A DNA stretch of 9,728 bases, from assembly GCA_900551505.1 (NCBI GenBank), contig URWK01000035.1, positions 1 through 9,728 of the forward strand, given 5' to 3'. Shown in pieces: positions 1 to 6,528 of this stretch. The stretch is from an uncultured Ruminococcus sp. Lineage in GTDB: Bacteria > Bacillota > Clostridia > Oscillospirales > Ruminococcaceae. The number at the start of each line of letters is the position of its first letter. The first letter of the stretch is position 1. The position numbers and the translations under genes were made by a program. The notes beneath the pieces are model-generated. The model worked only from the letters and a program-made list of their open reading frames with translations. It ran no database searches and had not been told where the DNA came from.

Positions 1-60
1 GATCTGTCGGGGCCGCCCCCCGCGGGCGGCCCGCGCGCCCGCCCCCATTAGCCCCCCGTT
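1..60. other. GC-rich low-complexity block, probable assembly or base-calling artefact
   Basis: The first 60 bases are almost all runs of G and C, while everything from about base 61 onward is AT-rich like the other intergenic regions. No gene, repeat unit or recognisable site can be read in it. Together with the similar block at about 2915-3117 it suggests a contig edge or a poorly resolved join, so what lies upstream of the GH74 gene should not be trusted. A genuine GC-rich hairpin region cannot be excluded. Confidence 0.6.
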
Positions 61-138
61 CTGAATTACTTTCCCGTAAAAAGCTTTTGGGTTTAAGGAA
101 ACTTAAAATTATTTTTTCTGCAAACTCACTAAAATATC

Positions 139-167
139 TTGCAAAATTCGCTGAAATATAATATAAT
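139..167 (+). promoter_or_regulatory. Probable sigma-A promoter of the GH74 gene
   Basis: A -35-like TTGCAA (139-144) is separated by 17 bases from TATAAT (162-167). A second overlapping TATAAT lies at 157-162. The predicted transcription start is near 174, giving a short leader of about 45 bases before the ATG at 221. The -35 box is only a moderate match, so a regulated promoter is possible; no operator is obvious. Confidence 0.6.
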
Positions 168-220
168 AAACACAACAATATATTTTGTGCAGAAAATTTT
201 TTTTAGGAGTGATTGAAGAA

Positions 221-2842
221 ATGCAGAAAATCAAATCATCAAGATTAATTGCTATGATTCTTGCAACAGCTATGTTCATAACAGCAATTTTTGTATTGCC
301 GGCACAGAAAGCTGATGTCAATGAAGTTTCAGCAGTTACAACCGAAAGCGGAGAAACTTATGAATACGGAAGCCTTGCAATAGGCGGAGGCGGTTTCGTT
401 TCCGGTATCGTTACCGGCAAGAAAGCCATGTATGCAAGAACTGACGTAGGTGGTGCTTACAGATACGATTACACAACAAACAAGTGGGTTCAGATGCTCA
501 ACTGGATTTCAGAAGAGGACAGAGGTTATCTCAGTATTGAAAGTATTGCGATAGACCCTACAGATGATAATACAATTTACCTTTTCGCAGGCTGTAACTA
601 TTTCAGCGATGCAAAGAGTGTAATTATGCGTTCACATGACGGCGGTGAAACTTTTGATGTAATTGACGTTTCCGATTATATCCGTACTCACGGCAATGGC
701 AACGGCAGACAGAACGGTGAAAGACTTGCGATAGACCCGAATGACCCGAACACAATTTATTGCGGTGGACGTACAGGCGGACTTATCAAGAGTACAGACG
801 GCGGAGATACCTGGGAATTAATCTGGAAACCGGATGCTTTCACCAATAACACAAAGTGGCCTGCATGGACTGAATTTAAAGTTGACACTACAGAAAACGA
901 AAATGGTATTTGCTCAGTAGTAGTTGACGAAAATGATTCAGATACTGTTTATGTAGCCGTTTCAGTAAGCGGAGAAGACAATGTTTTCGTAACACATGAC
1001 GGCGGTAAGACCTTTGAACCGCTTTCGGATGCTCTCCCGACTGATTCATATCCACAGAGATTGAAACTTGACCCTGACGGCAACCTGCTTATTACATATA
1101 TCGGCGGAATATCATTTGCCGGAAACGGTGGCGGTGCTTACAGATACAATGTTAAGGACAAGAGCGTTGATGATATCAGTATTGAAAAGTATTCAATCGG
1201 AGAAATTTCATGCCTTGAAGGCGATGCAAACAAAATGGTTGCGACAACTTGCGGACTTTGGTGGACACAGGCTTGGTCTGATGATTATACACAGAACTGT
1301 TATGGCGATGTAACATTTGTTTCCACAGATGGCGGAAAAACATGGAAGAGAAATGATATTGGTGCGGATTACGGTTCTACAAACAGACTTTCAACAGGCG
1401 GTAACGGCTGGATTTTCGGAAAGGCTATTCACTGGAGTGGTTCTATAGTCTTTAACCCTCAGAATGAAAATCAGGTATTCATTACTTCCGGAAACGGTAT
1501 CTTCTGTTCTGATAATATCTGGGACGAAAACCCTCAGTTCTACTTCAAGGCTGACGGTATTGAAGAAGTCGTTGCACTTGACCTCGTAAGCGTTCCGGGT
1601 GGAGATGTCTATTCCGCAATCGGCGACTACAACGGATTTATTCACAAGAATATCAAGGAATACTGTAACGATTACCGTCCTTCAATCGGTTCAACAAGCG
1701 GTATTGCTTACTGTGCCACAAATCCGAAAATTATGGTAAGAATTGCTGAACATGATACTTGCGAACGCCTTACCTGCTATTCAACAGACGGCGGAGAAAC
1801 CTGGACAGAAATGAAAAACGGAAAATCAAGCGGTAAAGTTGCAATTACCGAACTTGAAGACGGCACTTACAGAATACTCTGGAGCAGTGGAAATTCTGTG
1901 ATGTACACTGATGATTTCGGTGAAACGTCATGGGAAACAGCAACCGGAGTAAGTTTCGGTCAGGGCTGTTCACCGGGAATTGCAGTAGACCGTGAAAACC
2001 CTGCATATGTTTACGTTGCAGGCAATGATAATAACCCTTATGACCCAAACACAAAGCCTAACAATATAATGTTTGTCAGCAAGGATTACGGAAAGACTTT
2101 CACAAAGAAGATAATATGCCCTTATGACCAGGCTGAACAGTACGGACGTATAACTTGCGGTACTGAAGGTCAGGTATTCGCTCCGGCAGGTTACTACGGA
2201 CTCTGGGTAACAAATGACTACGGTGATAATTTTACAAAGATTGAAGGCGTTGATTACTGTGGTGCTGTAGGTATCGGAAAAGCCAAAGATGAAAATTCTC
2301 CTTACGCAGTATACATCTGGGGAACTGTTACAGGCTCAGACCACAGAGGAGTATACCGTTCAAACGATAACGGCAAGACTTGGGAAAGAGTGAATGACGA
2401 TGCACACCAGTTCGGCGGTATCGGAAACGGTAAATTTATTATCGGCGATATGAACACATACGGTACTTTCTACATGAGTACAGTAGGACTCGGTATCGCA
2501 TACGGTGCAATTGCGGACAGTGATACTCCGACTACTACAGAAACCACTGTTACAACCACAACTACCGAATTGACCGAAACAACAACAGAAACCGCTACTG
2601 AAACAACTACCGCTACAGATGATACAGCTACTACTTCGGGCGGAGCAGGCGAATTAAACCTCGGGGACGTAAACCTTGACGGAAAAGTAAACATTTCCGA
2701 CCTTATGCTTTTTGCTCAGCACATCGCAGGCATAAAGAACGTTGAAGGTCAAGGTCTTCTCAATGCCGATATGAACGGTGACGGGAAATATAACATTACT
2801 GACCTTATGGCGATTGCAAAAGTTGTTGCAGGAATTGCATAA
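221..2842 (+). CDS. Secreted cellulosomal xyloglucanase: GH74 double propeller, Thr-rich linker, type I dockerin
   Basis: The 873-residue protein is expected to cleave the beta-1,4-glucan backbone of xyloglucan outside the cell. ATG 221 is preferred to an in-frame TTG at 185 because AGGAG (205-209) lies 11 bases upstream and it begins a clean signal peptide (MQKIKSS, then a hydrophobic stretch to about residue 27). The GH74 region is about residues 47-766. It contains the family signature RTDVGGAYR, with D75 the likely catalytic base, and GDYNGF, with D469 the likely acid. The acid assignment is by analogy with GH74 spacing. Nine Asp-box/BNR motifs (S/T-x-D-x-G-x-T-W/F type) start near residues 138, 191, 258, 368, 521, 563, 620, 664 and 714, as expected of two seven-bladed propellers. 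A Thr/Glu linker covers 767-811. The dockerin (812-873) has two Ca-binding repeats, GDVNLDGKVNISDL and ADMNGDGKYNITDL, that should dock to a scaffoldin cohesin. The gene appears intact and monocistronic. Confidence 0.95.
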   Translation: MQKIKSSRLIAMILATAMFITAIFVLPAQKADVNEVSAVTTESGETYEYGSLAIGGGGFVSGIVTGKKAMYARTDVGGAYRYDYTTNKWVQMLNWISEEDRGYLSIESIAIDPTDDNTIYLFAGCNYFSDAKSVIMRSHDGGETFDVIDVSDYIRTHGNGNGRQNGERLAIDPNDPNTIYCGGRTGGLIKSTDGGDTWELIWKPDAFTNNTKWPAWTEFKVDTTENENGICSVVVDENDSDTVYVAVSVSGEDNVFVTHDGGKTFEPLSDALPTDSYPQRLKLDPDGNLLITYIGGISFAGNGGGAYRYNVKDKSVDDISIEKYSIGEISCLEGDANKMVATTCGLWWTQAWSDDYTQNCYGDVTFVSTDGGKTWKRNDIGADYGSTNRLSTGGNGWIFGKAIHWSGSIVFNPQNENQVFITSGNGIFCSDNIWDENPQFYFKADGIEEVVALDLVSVPGGDVYSAIGDYNGFIHKNIKEYCNDYRPSIGSTSGIAYCATNPKIMVRIAEHDTCERLTCYSTDGGETWTEMKNGKSSGKVAITELEDGTYRILWSSGNSVMYTDDFGETSWETATGVSFGQGCSPGIAVDRENPAYVYVAGNDNNPYDPNTKPNNIMFVSKDYGKTFTKKIICPYDQAEQYGRITCGTEGQVFAPAGYYGLWVTNDYGDNFTKIEGVDYCGAVGIGKAKDENSPYAVYIWGTVTGSDHRGVYRSNDNGKTWERVNDDAHQFGGIGNGKFIIGDMNTYGTFYMSTVGLGIAYGAIADSDTPTTTETTVTTTTTELTETTTETATETTTATDDTATTSGGAGELNLGDVNLDGKVNISDLMLFAQHIAGIKNVEGQGLLNADMNGDGKYNITDLMAIAKVVAGIA

Positions 2843-2874
2843 TTTCATATAATTGACGAAATACACATAAACAT

Positions 2875-2903
2875 AAAATGCCCCTTGAAGAAAGGGGCAT
2901 TTT
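2875..2903 (+). terminator. Rho-independent terminator of the GH74 gene
   Basis: A perfect 10-bp stem (AAAATGCCCC, 2875-2884, with GGGGCATTTT, 2894-2903) closes a 9-base loop 32 bases after the stop codon. The A-rich left arm and T-rich right arm make it potentially bidirectional. Confidence 0.85.
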
Positions 2904-2914
2904 GAAATTGTTTT

Positions 2915-3117
2915 TGGGGGCGGGGGGCGCGCAACCGGGCACCCCCCCCCACAAAAAAAAAAAAAAAAAAAAAATTTAATAAAATAAAAAAAAAAAAAAA
3001 AATTATTTAAATAAAAAAAAAAAAAAAAAAAATCCCTTTTTAATAATGGTTTTTTTTTAATTTTTTTTTGGGGGGCGGCCCCCCTGGGGGCCCCCGCCCC
3101 CCAAAAAATAAATAAAC
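2915..3117. other. Homopolymer block (G/C, A and T runs), probable assembly artefact
   Basis: The block starts with a G-rich/C-rich stretch (about 2915-2951), continues with long A runs interrupted by a few T (2952-3032), then T runs (about 3036-3069), and ends with another G/C homopolymer stretch (3070-3103) and an A-rich tail. No codon structure, regular repeat unit or tRNA-like fold is seen. The composition is unlike the rest of the window, and it resembles the block at 1-60. It most likely reflects unreliable consensus or a forced join, so the adjacency of the GH74 and HNH genes is uncertain and any promoter for the HNH gene is masked. Confidence 0.65.
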
Positions 3118-3136
3118 TAAGGAGTTTTTAAAAAAT

Positions 3137-3538
3137 ATGAATTACAGAGAATACTGGTTTGCAAATAACCCATCAAAAGACGGTTATTACAAATGTGTGC
3201 GTTGTCACAAGAAATTCAAGAAAGCAGATATAGACATAGACCACATAATCCCACAGAATAAGGGCGGTACTGATAAACTTTCAAATCTTCAACCTATGTG
3301 CAAGCACTGTAACCGTTCAAAACAGGACAGCACAGACCGCACGGTTGGCGACTATATCAAAAATGCAATGAGAAATGCCATAAAGCCTAATAAAGTCACC
3401 ATTACCGAAAAAGTTAATCCAATCACAAAGACAAAGACTATTATAAAGACTACTCCGACTTCAAAAACAAAGACAGTTATAACCACAAATCCGATTACAA
3501 AGAAGAAAAAACGCAGAACCACAACTACCCCAAGATGA
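3137..3538 (+). CDS. Small HNH endonuclease-like protein with basic Thr/Lys-rich tail
   Basis: The 133-residue protein carries a compact HNH nuclease domain at about residues 15-65. A zinc pair YKCVRC (C20, C23) is followed by the catalytic-type core DIDHIIP (D35, H36), then GGTDKLSNLQPMC (N50, C55) and HCNRSK (H57, C58, N59). This is the standard HNH order, and all key residues are present. Residues 85-133 form a low-complexity, strongly basic tail in which NPITK recurs at about residues 94 and 118, with KTKT-type units between. It probably binds nucleic acid or is disordered. The start is supported by AAGGAG (3119-3124) 12 bases upstream. No terminase, portal, methylase or intron genes lie nearby, so a role in phage packaging, restriction or homing is not supported. 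It probably cuts or nicks DNA in the cytoplasm; the target is unknown. The gene begins 20 bases after a doubtful sequence block. Confidence 0.8.
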   Translation: MNYREYWFANNPSKDGYYKCVRCHKKFKKADIDIDHIIPQNKGGTDKLSNLQPMCKHCNRSKQDSTDRTVGDYIKNAMRNAIKPNKVTITEKVNPITKTKTIIKTTPTSKTKTVITTNPITKKKKRRTTTTPR

Positions 3539-3620
3539 GAAAATAATTGACAGTATATCATAATCTGTTAATGATAGCTAAAAAATCGCTAAGAATTTTG
3601 TGAAAAATTCCGATTTGTTA

Positions 3621-3650
3621 TTGACCTCTCCACTTAAAATATATTATAAT
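3621..3650 (+). promoter_or_regulatory. Probable sigma-A promoter of the DUF1538-PII operon
   Basis: TTGACC (3621-3626) and TATAAT (3645-3650) are 18 bases apart. The predicted start of transcription is near 3657, only about 20 bases before the proposed ATT start codon. This placement independently argues that translation begins near 3677 and not at the ATG at 3773. Confidence 0.75.
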
Positions 3651-3663
3651 AAGAATTAAGAAA

Positions 3664-3679
3664 GGGGGAGATTACTATT
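3664..3679 (+). promoter_or_regulatory. Ribosome binding site and ATT start codon that set the DUF1538 N-terminus
   Basis: GGGGGAG (3664-3670) lies 6 bases before ATT (3677-3679), an ideal spacing. The frame is open from 3653, directly after a TAA at 3650-3652, to 3773. In that stretch it has no ATG, GTG or TTG; the only other near-start triplet is CTG at 3752, with no ribosome binding site. ATT at 3671 is possible but too close to the SD. Confidence 0.65.
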
Positions 3680-5221
3680 AACAAGAAATTAAAAGAAAAA
3701 ATTATTGAAGCTGTTTCATCAGTTCTTCCGATTACCGCAATTGTCATTGTTCTGAGTATCACAATTGCACCTATGCCGTTTGAAATAATCATGTTGTTTC
3801 TGTTCGGTGCGATAATACTCACTATCGGAATGGGATTTTTCTCACTCGGAAGCGAAATGGCGATGATACCGATGGGCGAAGAAACCGGCATAAGGCTCGT
3901 AAAGTCAGGTAAGATAAGCCTTATATGTCTTGTGAGTATCATAATGGGAACGGCAGTAACGATTGCCGAACCCGATTTACAGGTGCTTGCTGACCAAGTG
4001 CCGAGTATTCCTAAGATGGTACTTATACTCACTATCGCTATCGGTGTAGGCGTATTCCTGATGATTGCAATTCTGCGTACATTGCACAGATTACCGCTTG
4101 CACAGGTTCTCATTGTATTGTATTCAATCACATTCATTTTACTTATGTTTCTTCCTGACGAATTTATTCCGGTTGCTTTTGATTCGGGTGGAGTTACTAC
4201 GGGAGCGATGACAGTTCCTTTTATAATGGCTCTCGGAATCGGTATTTCTTCAATCACAAACGATAATCGTTCACTTGAAGACAGTTTCGGAATGGTTGCA
4301 TTGTGCAGTATAGGACCAATTCTTTCAGTAATTATTCTTGGAATTTGTTACAAGCCTGCCGAAATAAATTATTCATCGCAGGAGATAATAACGCTCTATG
4401 ATACAAAGGAGCTTGCAGACAGATTTATTGAAGCATTTCCGGACTATATCAGGGAAGTTGCCGTTGCATTGTTGCCGATAGTGGCGATTTTCATGGTATT
4501 CATGTTATGCACGGGCGGAATAAAGAAAAAACAGTTCCTTAAAATCTGCGTGGGAACGGTTTATACATTTATAGGACTTGTGCTTTTCCTGACGGGTGCG
4601 AATGTAGGCTTTATGTATGTCGGAACATACATCGGCAAGGAGATAGCGGGAAATCATTCTTCATGGGTATTGGTTATTGTTGCCATGATGGTAGGATATT
4701 TTATTATAATTGCCGAACCTGCGGTAAACATACTTGCGAAGCAGGTAGCCGATATAACAGGAGGTTCAATCAGTGAAGGTGCTATTAAGAAAAGTCTTTC
4801 AATAGGCGTTGCGGTTTCACTGGGACTTTCAATGATACGAATTGTTACGGGATTACATATTATCTGGCTGTTAGTACCTTGTTACATAACAGCACTTACA
4901 CTTACGTTCTTTGTACAACCTGTTTTCACAGGTATAGCCTTTGACAGTGGCGGAGTTGCGAGTGGTACTATGACAGCAACTTTCGTTCTTCCGTTTGCAC
5001 TCGGAGCTTGTGAAAGTGCAGGCGGAAACATTATGACAGATGCTTTCGGAACAGTAGCACTTGTTGCTGTAACTCCTCTTATCATGATACAGCTTCTCGG
5101 ACTTGTTCACAACCGTAAGGCCAAAAGACTTAGCATTATGGAAAGTGACAATGAAATTGTCGATTACTTCAATGATATAAGCGTAATTGATGAATACAGA
5201 CAGCGGGAGGAAGTGCGGTAA
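3677..5221 (+). CDS. DUF1538-family polytopic membrane protein (probable transporter), ATT start
   Basis: The 514-residue protein is very hydrophobic, with about a dozen membrane segments. It is built as two related halves. AEPDLQVLADQV (from residue 97) matches AEPAVNILAKQV (from 346), and FDSGGVTTGAMT (from 168) matches FDSGGVASGTMT (from 422), giving an offset of about 250 residues. This duplicated layout with Gly/Ser/Asp motifs in membrane re-entrant style is typical of DUF1538 proteins and of transporters generally, but the substrate is unknown. Starting at ATG 3773 would remove about 32 residues (NKKLKEKIIEAV, then a hydrophobic helix ending TIAP). Those residues look like the conserved family N-terminus and follow a good RBS, so ATT 3677 is proposed. 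The C-terminal tail (about 478-514) is charged and probably cytosolic. The stop codon abuts the ATG of the PII-like gene, implying co-translation and a regulator-transporter pair. Confidence 0.85.
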   Translation: MNKKLKEKIIEAVSSVLPITAIVIVLSITIAPMPFEIIMLFLFGAIILTIGMGFFSLGSEMAMIPMGEETGIRLVKSGKISLICLVSIIMGTAVTIAEPDLQVLADQVPSIPKMVLILTIAIGVGVFLMIAILRTLHRLPLAQVLIVLYSITFILLMFLPDEFIPVAFDSGGVTTGAMTVPFIMALGIGISSITNDNRSLEDSFGMVALCSIGPILSVIILGICYKPAEINYSSQEIITLYDTKELADRFIEAFPDYIREVAVALLPIVAIFMVFMLCTGGIKKKQFLKICVGTVYTFIGLVLFLTGANVGFMYVGTYIGKEIAGNHSSWVLVIVAMMVGYFIIIAEPAVNILAKQVADITGGSISEGAIKKSLSIGVAVSLGLSMIRIVTGLHIIWLLVPCYITALTLTFFVQPVFTGIAFDSGGVASGTMTATFVLPFALGACESAGGNIMTDAFGTVALVAVTPLIMIQLLGLVHNRKAKRLSIMESDNEIVDYFNDISVIDEYRQREEVR

Positions 5222-5971
5222 ATGGACAATAACGGAAGAAAAGATGCCCCCGATGCAAGAATGACTCTTTTGGTCACTATAGTTGACAGAGGTAAGGGAA
5301 AGAAAGTTTCTTCAATATGTACATCACAAAGTATATATTTTCAGTATATGTTTCTGGGATTCGGAACTGCCGAATCGCAGATTCTTGATTATCTCGGACT
5401 GGGAAAGACGGACAAGGATATTCTTATAGCACCTGTTCCGTATACTTCCGTTCCGAAAATCCGTCAGAAGCTTTATGATAAACTACAGCTTGAAAGGTCA
5501 GGTCATGGAATAGCCTTTACAATTCCCTTGTCTGCTGTGAGCAGGATTATTGAAAGAAGTACACCGGACGCTGATATGAAAGGAAATAAGATGGAACAAC
5601 AGAACACGCAGGAAAAAGAACATCACGTTCTTATCATCGCTATCACAAATCAGGGTGCTGTTGATACCGTAATGGCTTCAGCACGTTCAGCAGGGGCTAC
5701 AGGAGGTACGGTAATACACGGAAAAGGTGTATGGTCAAAAAAGGCAGAGAAATTTCTCGGGATAACCATTCACCCCGATAAAGAAATAGTCTGGATTATA
5801 TCATCTCTGGAAAAGAAATCCGATATAATGACGGCTATTCAGCAATCGGCAGGTATACAGACGGAACATCACGGTATTTTGTTCTCTGTTCCTATTGATA
5901 ATATTATGGGACTGAGTACGGCGAAACCTGTTGAATTTGAAGATACCGACAACAACGAAACAGATGAGTAA
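5222..5971 (+). CDS. Tandem PII-like signalling protein
   Basis: The 249-residue soluble protein appears to contain two PII-like (GlnB/CutA-type ferredoxin-like) domains, at about residues 14-110 and 133-231, joined by a charged, Gln-rich linker. Domain 2 shows the family strand and T-loop entry GATGGTVIHGKG (158-169) and a C-terminal strand GILFSVPID (218-226). Domain 1 has GFGTAESQILDYLGLGKTDKD (46-66) and HGIAFTIPL (95-103). The T-loop is shortened in domain 2 and replaced in domain 1, and the uridylylated Tyr of classical GlnB is not apparent. The start follows GGGAGG (5205-5210) inside the upstream gene and touches its TAA. PII proteins commonly gate a membrane transporter encoded beside them, as GlnK does AmtB. 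By inference this protein binds the cytosolic face of the DUF1538 protein in response to a nucleotide or metabolite. Which ligand is not evident. Confidence 0.8.
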   Translation: MDNNGRKDAPDARMTLLVTIVDRGKGKKVSSICTSQSIYFQYMFLGFGTAESQILDYLGLGKTDKDILIAPVPYTSVPKIRQKLYDKLQLERSGHGIAFTIPLSAVSRIIERSTPDADMKGNKMEQQNTQEKEHHVLIIAITNQGAVDTVMASARSAGATGGTVIHGKGVWSKKAEKFLGITIHPDKEIVWIISSLEKKSDIMTAIQQSAGIQTEHHGILFSVPIDNIMGLSTAKPVEFEDTDNNETDE

Positions 5972-5972
5972 G

Positions 5973-6006
5973 AAAAAACGTTGCCTGAAAAACGGCAACG
6001 TTTTTT
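5973..6006 (+). terminator. Strong rho-independent terminator of the DUF1538-PII operon
   Basis: A perfect 13-bp stem (5973-5985 with 5994-6006) with an 8-base loop begins 2 bases after the PII-like stop codon. A6 on the left and T6 on the right make it potentially bidirectional. Confidence 0.95.
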
Positions 6007-6049
6007 CTGTGTAACTTTTTCGGGAAATATGGAATATAATATATAAGCC

Positions 6050-6078
6050 TTGAATTATAAAATGCAGTGTGGTATAAT
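6050..6078 (+). promoter_or_regulatory. Sigma-A promoter of the DUF4250 gene
   Basis: TTGAAT (6050-6055) and TATAAT (6073-6078) are separated by 17 bases. Transcription should start near 6085, giving a leader of about 25 bases that holds the AAAGGAG at 6094-6100. Confidence 0.8.
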
Positions 6079-6108
6079 CATAATGCAAAATCGAAAGGAG
6101 TAAATTTT

Positions 6109-6282
6109 ATGATACCTAATGACCCTATAATACTTTTAAGCTTCCTGAATACAAAGCTTCGTGACAAGTATAAAGATATTGATGAAATGTGCGATGATAT
6201 GGAACTTGACAGAGAACAGATTGAAAAGAAACTTCTTTCAGTCGGATATAAATATTCAGATGCAAGAAACCAGTTTGTTTAA
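6109..6282 (+). CDS. DUF4250 small conserved protein
   Basis: The 57-residue protein begins MIPNDPIILLSFLNTKLRD and ends NQFV, the conserved ends of the DUF4250 family of small Firmicutes proteins. The middle, CDDMELDREQIEKKLLSVGY, looks like a short helix-turn-helix-like helical segment, but no DNA-binding role is established. ATG 6109 is chosen over an in-frame GTG at 6067 because AAAGGAG (6094-6100) is 8 bases upstream and GTG 6067 lies inside the promoter, before the predicted transcript start. It has its own promoter and is followed by tRNA genes, so it looks monocistronic. The function is unknown; the protein is probably cytosolic, as no signal or membrane segment is seen. Confidence 0.85.
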   Translation: MIPNDPIILLSFLNTKLRDKYKDIDEMCDDMELDREQIEKKLLSVGYKYSDARNQFV

Positions 6283-6283
6283 G

Positions 6284-6309
6284 AGAATAAAAATAAAATA
6301 TTTTATTCT
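6284..6309 (+). terminator. Possible weak AT-rich terminator after the DUF4250 gene
   Basis: AGAATAAAA (6284-6292) is perfectly complementary to TTTTATTCT (6301-6309) with an 8-base loop, starting 2 bases after the stop. The stem has only one G-C pair and no following U-run beyond the stem itself, so termination would be inefficient and read-through into the tRNAs is possible. Confidence 0.4.
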
Positions 6310-6311
6310 AC

Positions 6312-6340
6312 TTGACAATTGCCCTATATTGTGATATAAT
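6312..6340 (+). promoter_or_regulatory. Perfect-consensus sigma-A promoter for the tRNA pair
   Basis: TTGACA (6312-6317) and TATAAT (6335-6340) are exactly 17 bases apart. This is the only fully consensus promoter in the window, as expected for a strongly and constitutively transcribed stable-RNA operon. The tRNA-Gln 5' end is 22 bases after the -10 box. Confidence 0.95.
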
Positions 6341-6361
6341 ATTATAGTCCTTTAAGGATAT

Positions 6362-6434
6362 TGGGGTGTAGCCAAGTGGTAAGGCAACGGACTTTGACTC
6401 CGTCATTCCGCTGGTTCAAATCCAGCCACTCCAG
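6362..6434 (+). tRNA. tRNA-Gln (anticodon TTG)
   Basis: A 73-base cloverleaf. The acceptor arm TGGGGTG (6362-6368) pairs with CACTCCA (6427-6433) with one G-U. The anticodon stem ACGGA/TCCGT encloses the loop CTTTGAC, with anticodon TTG at 6394-6396, and the T arm contains the GGTTCAAATCC core. The discriminator is G6434. The CCA end is not encoded, so it must be added by tRNA nucleotidyltransferase. It is co-transcribed with the tRNA-Pro that starts 15 bases after it. Confidence 0.96.
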
Positions 6435-6449
6435 CTTAAAATTTTAAAT

Positions 6450-6522
6450 CTGGGTGTGGCGCAGATGGTAGCGCGCTACCTTGGGGTGGTAGAGGCCGTG
6501 GGTTCAAGTCCCGTCACTCAGA
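6450..6522 (+). tRNA. tRNA-Pro (anticodon GGG)
   Basis: A 73-base cloverleaf. The acceptor CTGGGTG (6450-6456) pairs with CACTCAG (6515-6521) with one G-U, the anticodon stem is CTACC/GGTAG, and the loop TTGGGGT gives anticodon GGG at 6483-6485. The T arm core is GGGTTCAAGTCCC. The discriminator is A6522 and CCA is not encoded. GGG reads CCC and CCU only, so a separate TGG proline tRNA is expected elsewhere in the genome. Confidence 0.95.
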
Positions 6523-6528
6523 CTGCTT

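Noticed and set aside
185..220. TTG at 185 as start of the GH74 protein, adding 12 residues
   Set aside because: It has no ribosome binding site and would put a poor N-terminus before a clean signal peptide; ATG 221 has AGGAG upstream.
3070..3103. G/C run pair that could fold as a terminator or attachment-site hairpin
   Set aside because: Any G run followed by C runs will fold; the block is homopolymeric and of doubtful quality, so no function is claimed.
3547..3576. TTGACA at 3547 and inverted repeat TATCAT/ATGATA after the HNH gene
   Set aside because: There is no acceptable -10 box at 16-18 bases, and the short AT inverted repeat lacks a U-tail; neither promoter nor terminator is supported.
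3634..4257. 207-codon open frame on the minus strand
   Set aside because: It is antisense to the DUF1538 gene, has a composition typical of a shadow frame, no convincing RBS or family motif, and lies opposite a conserved protein.
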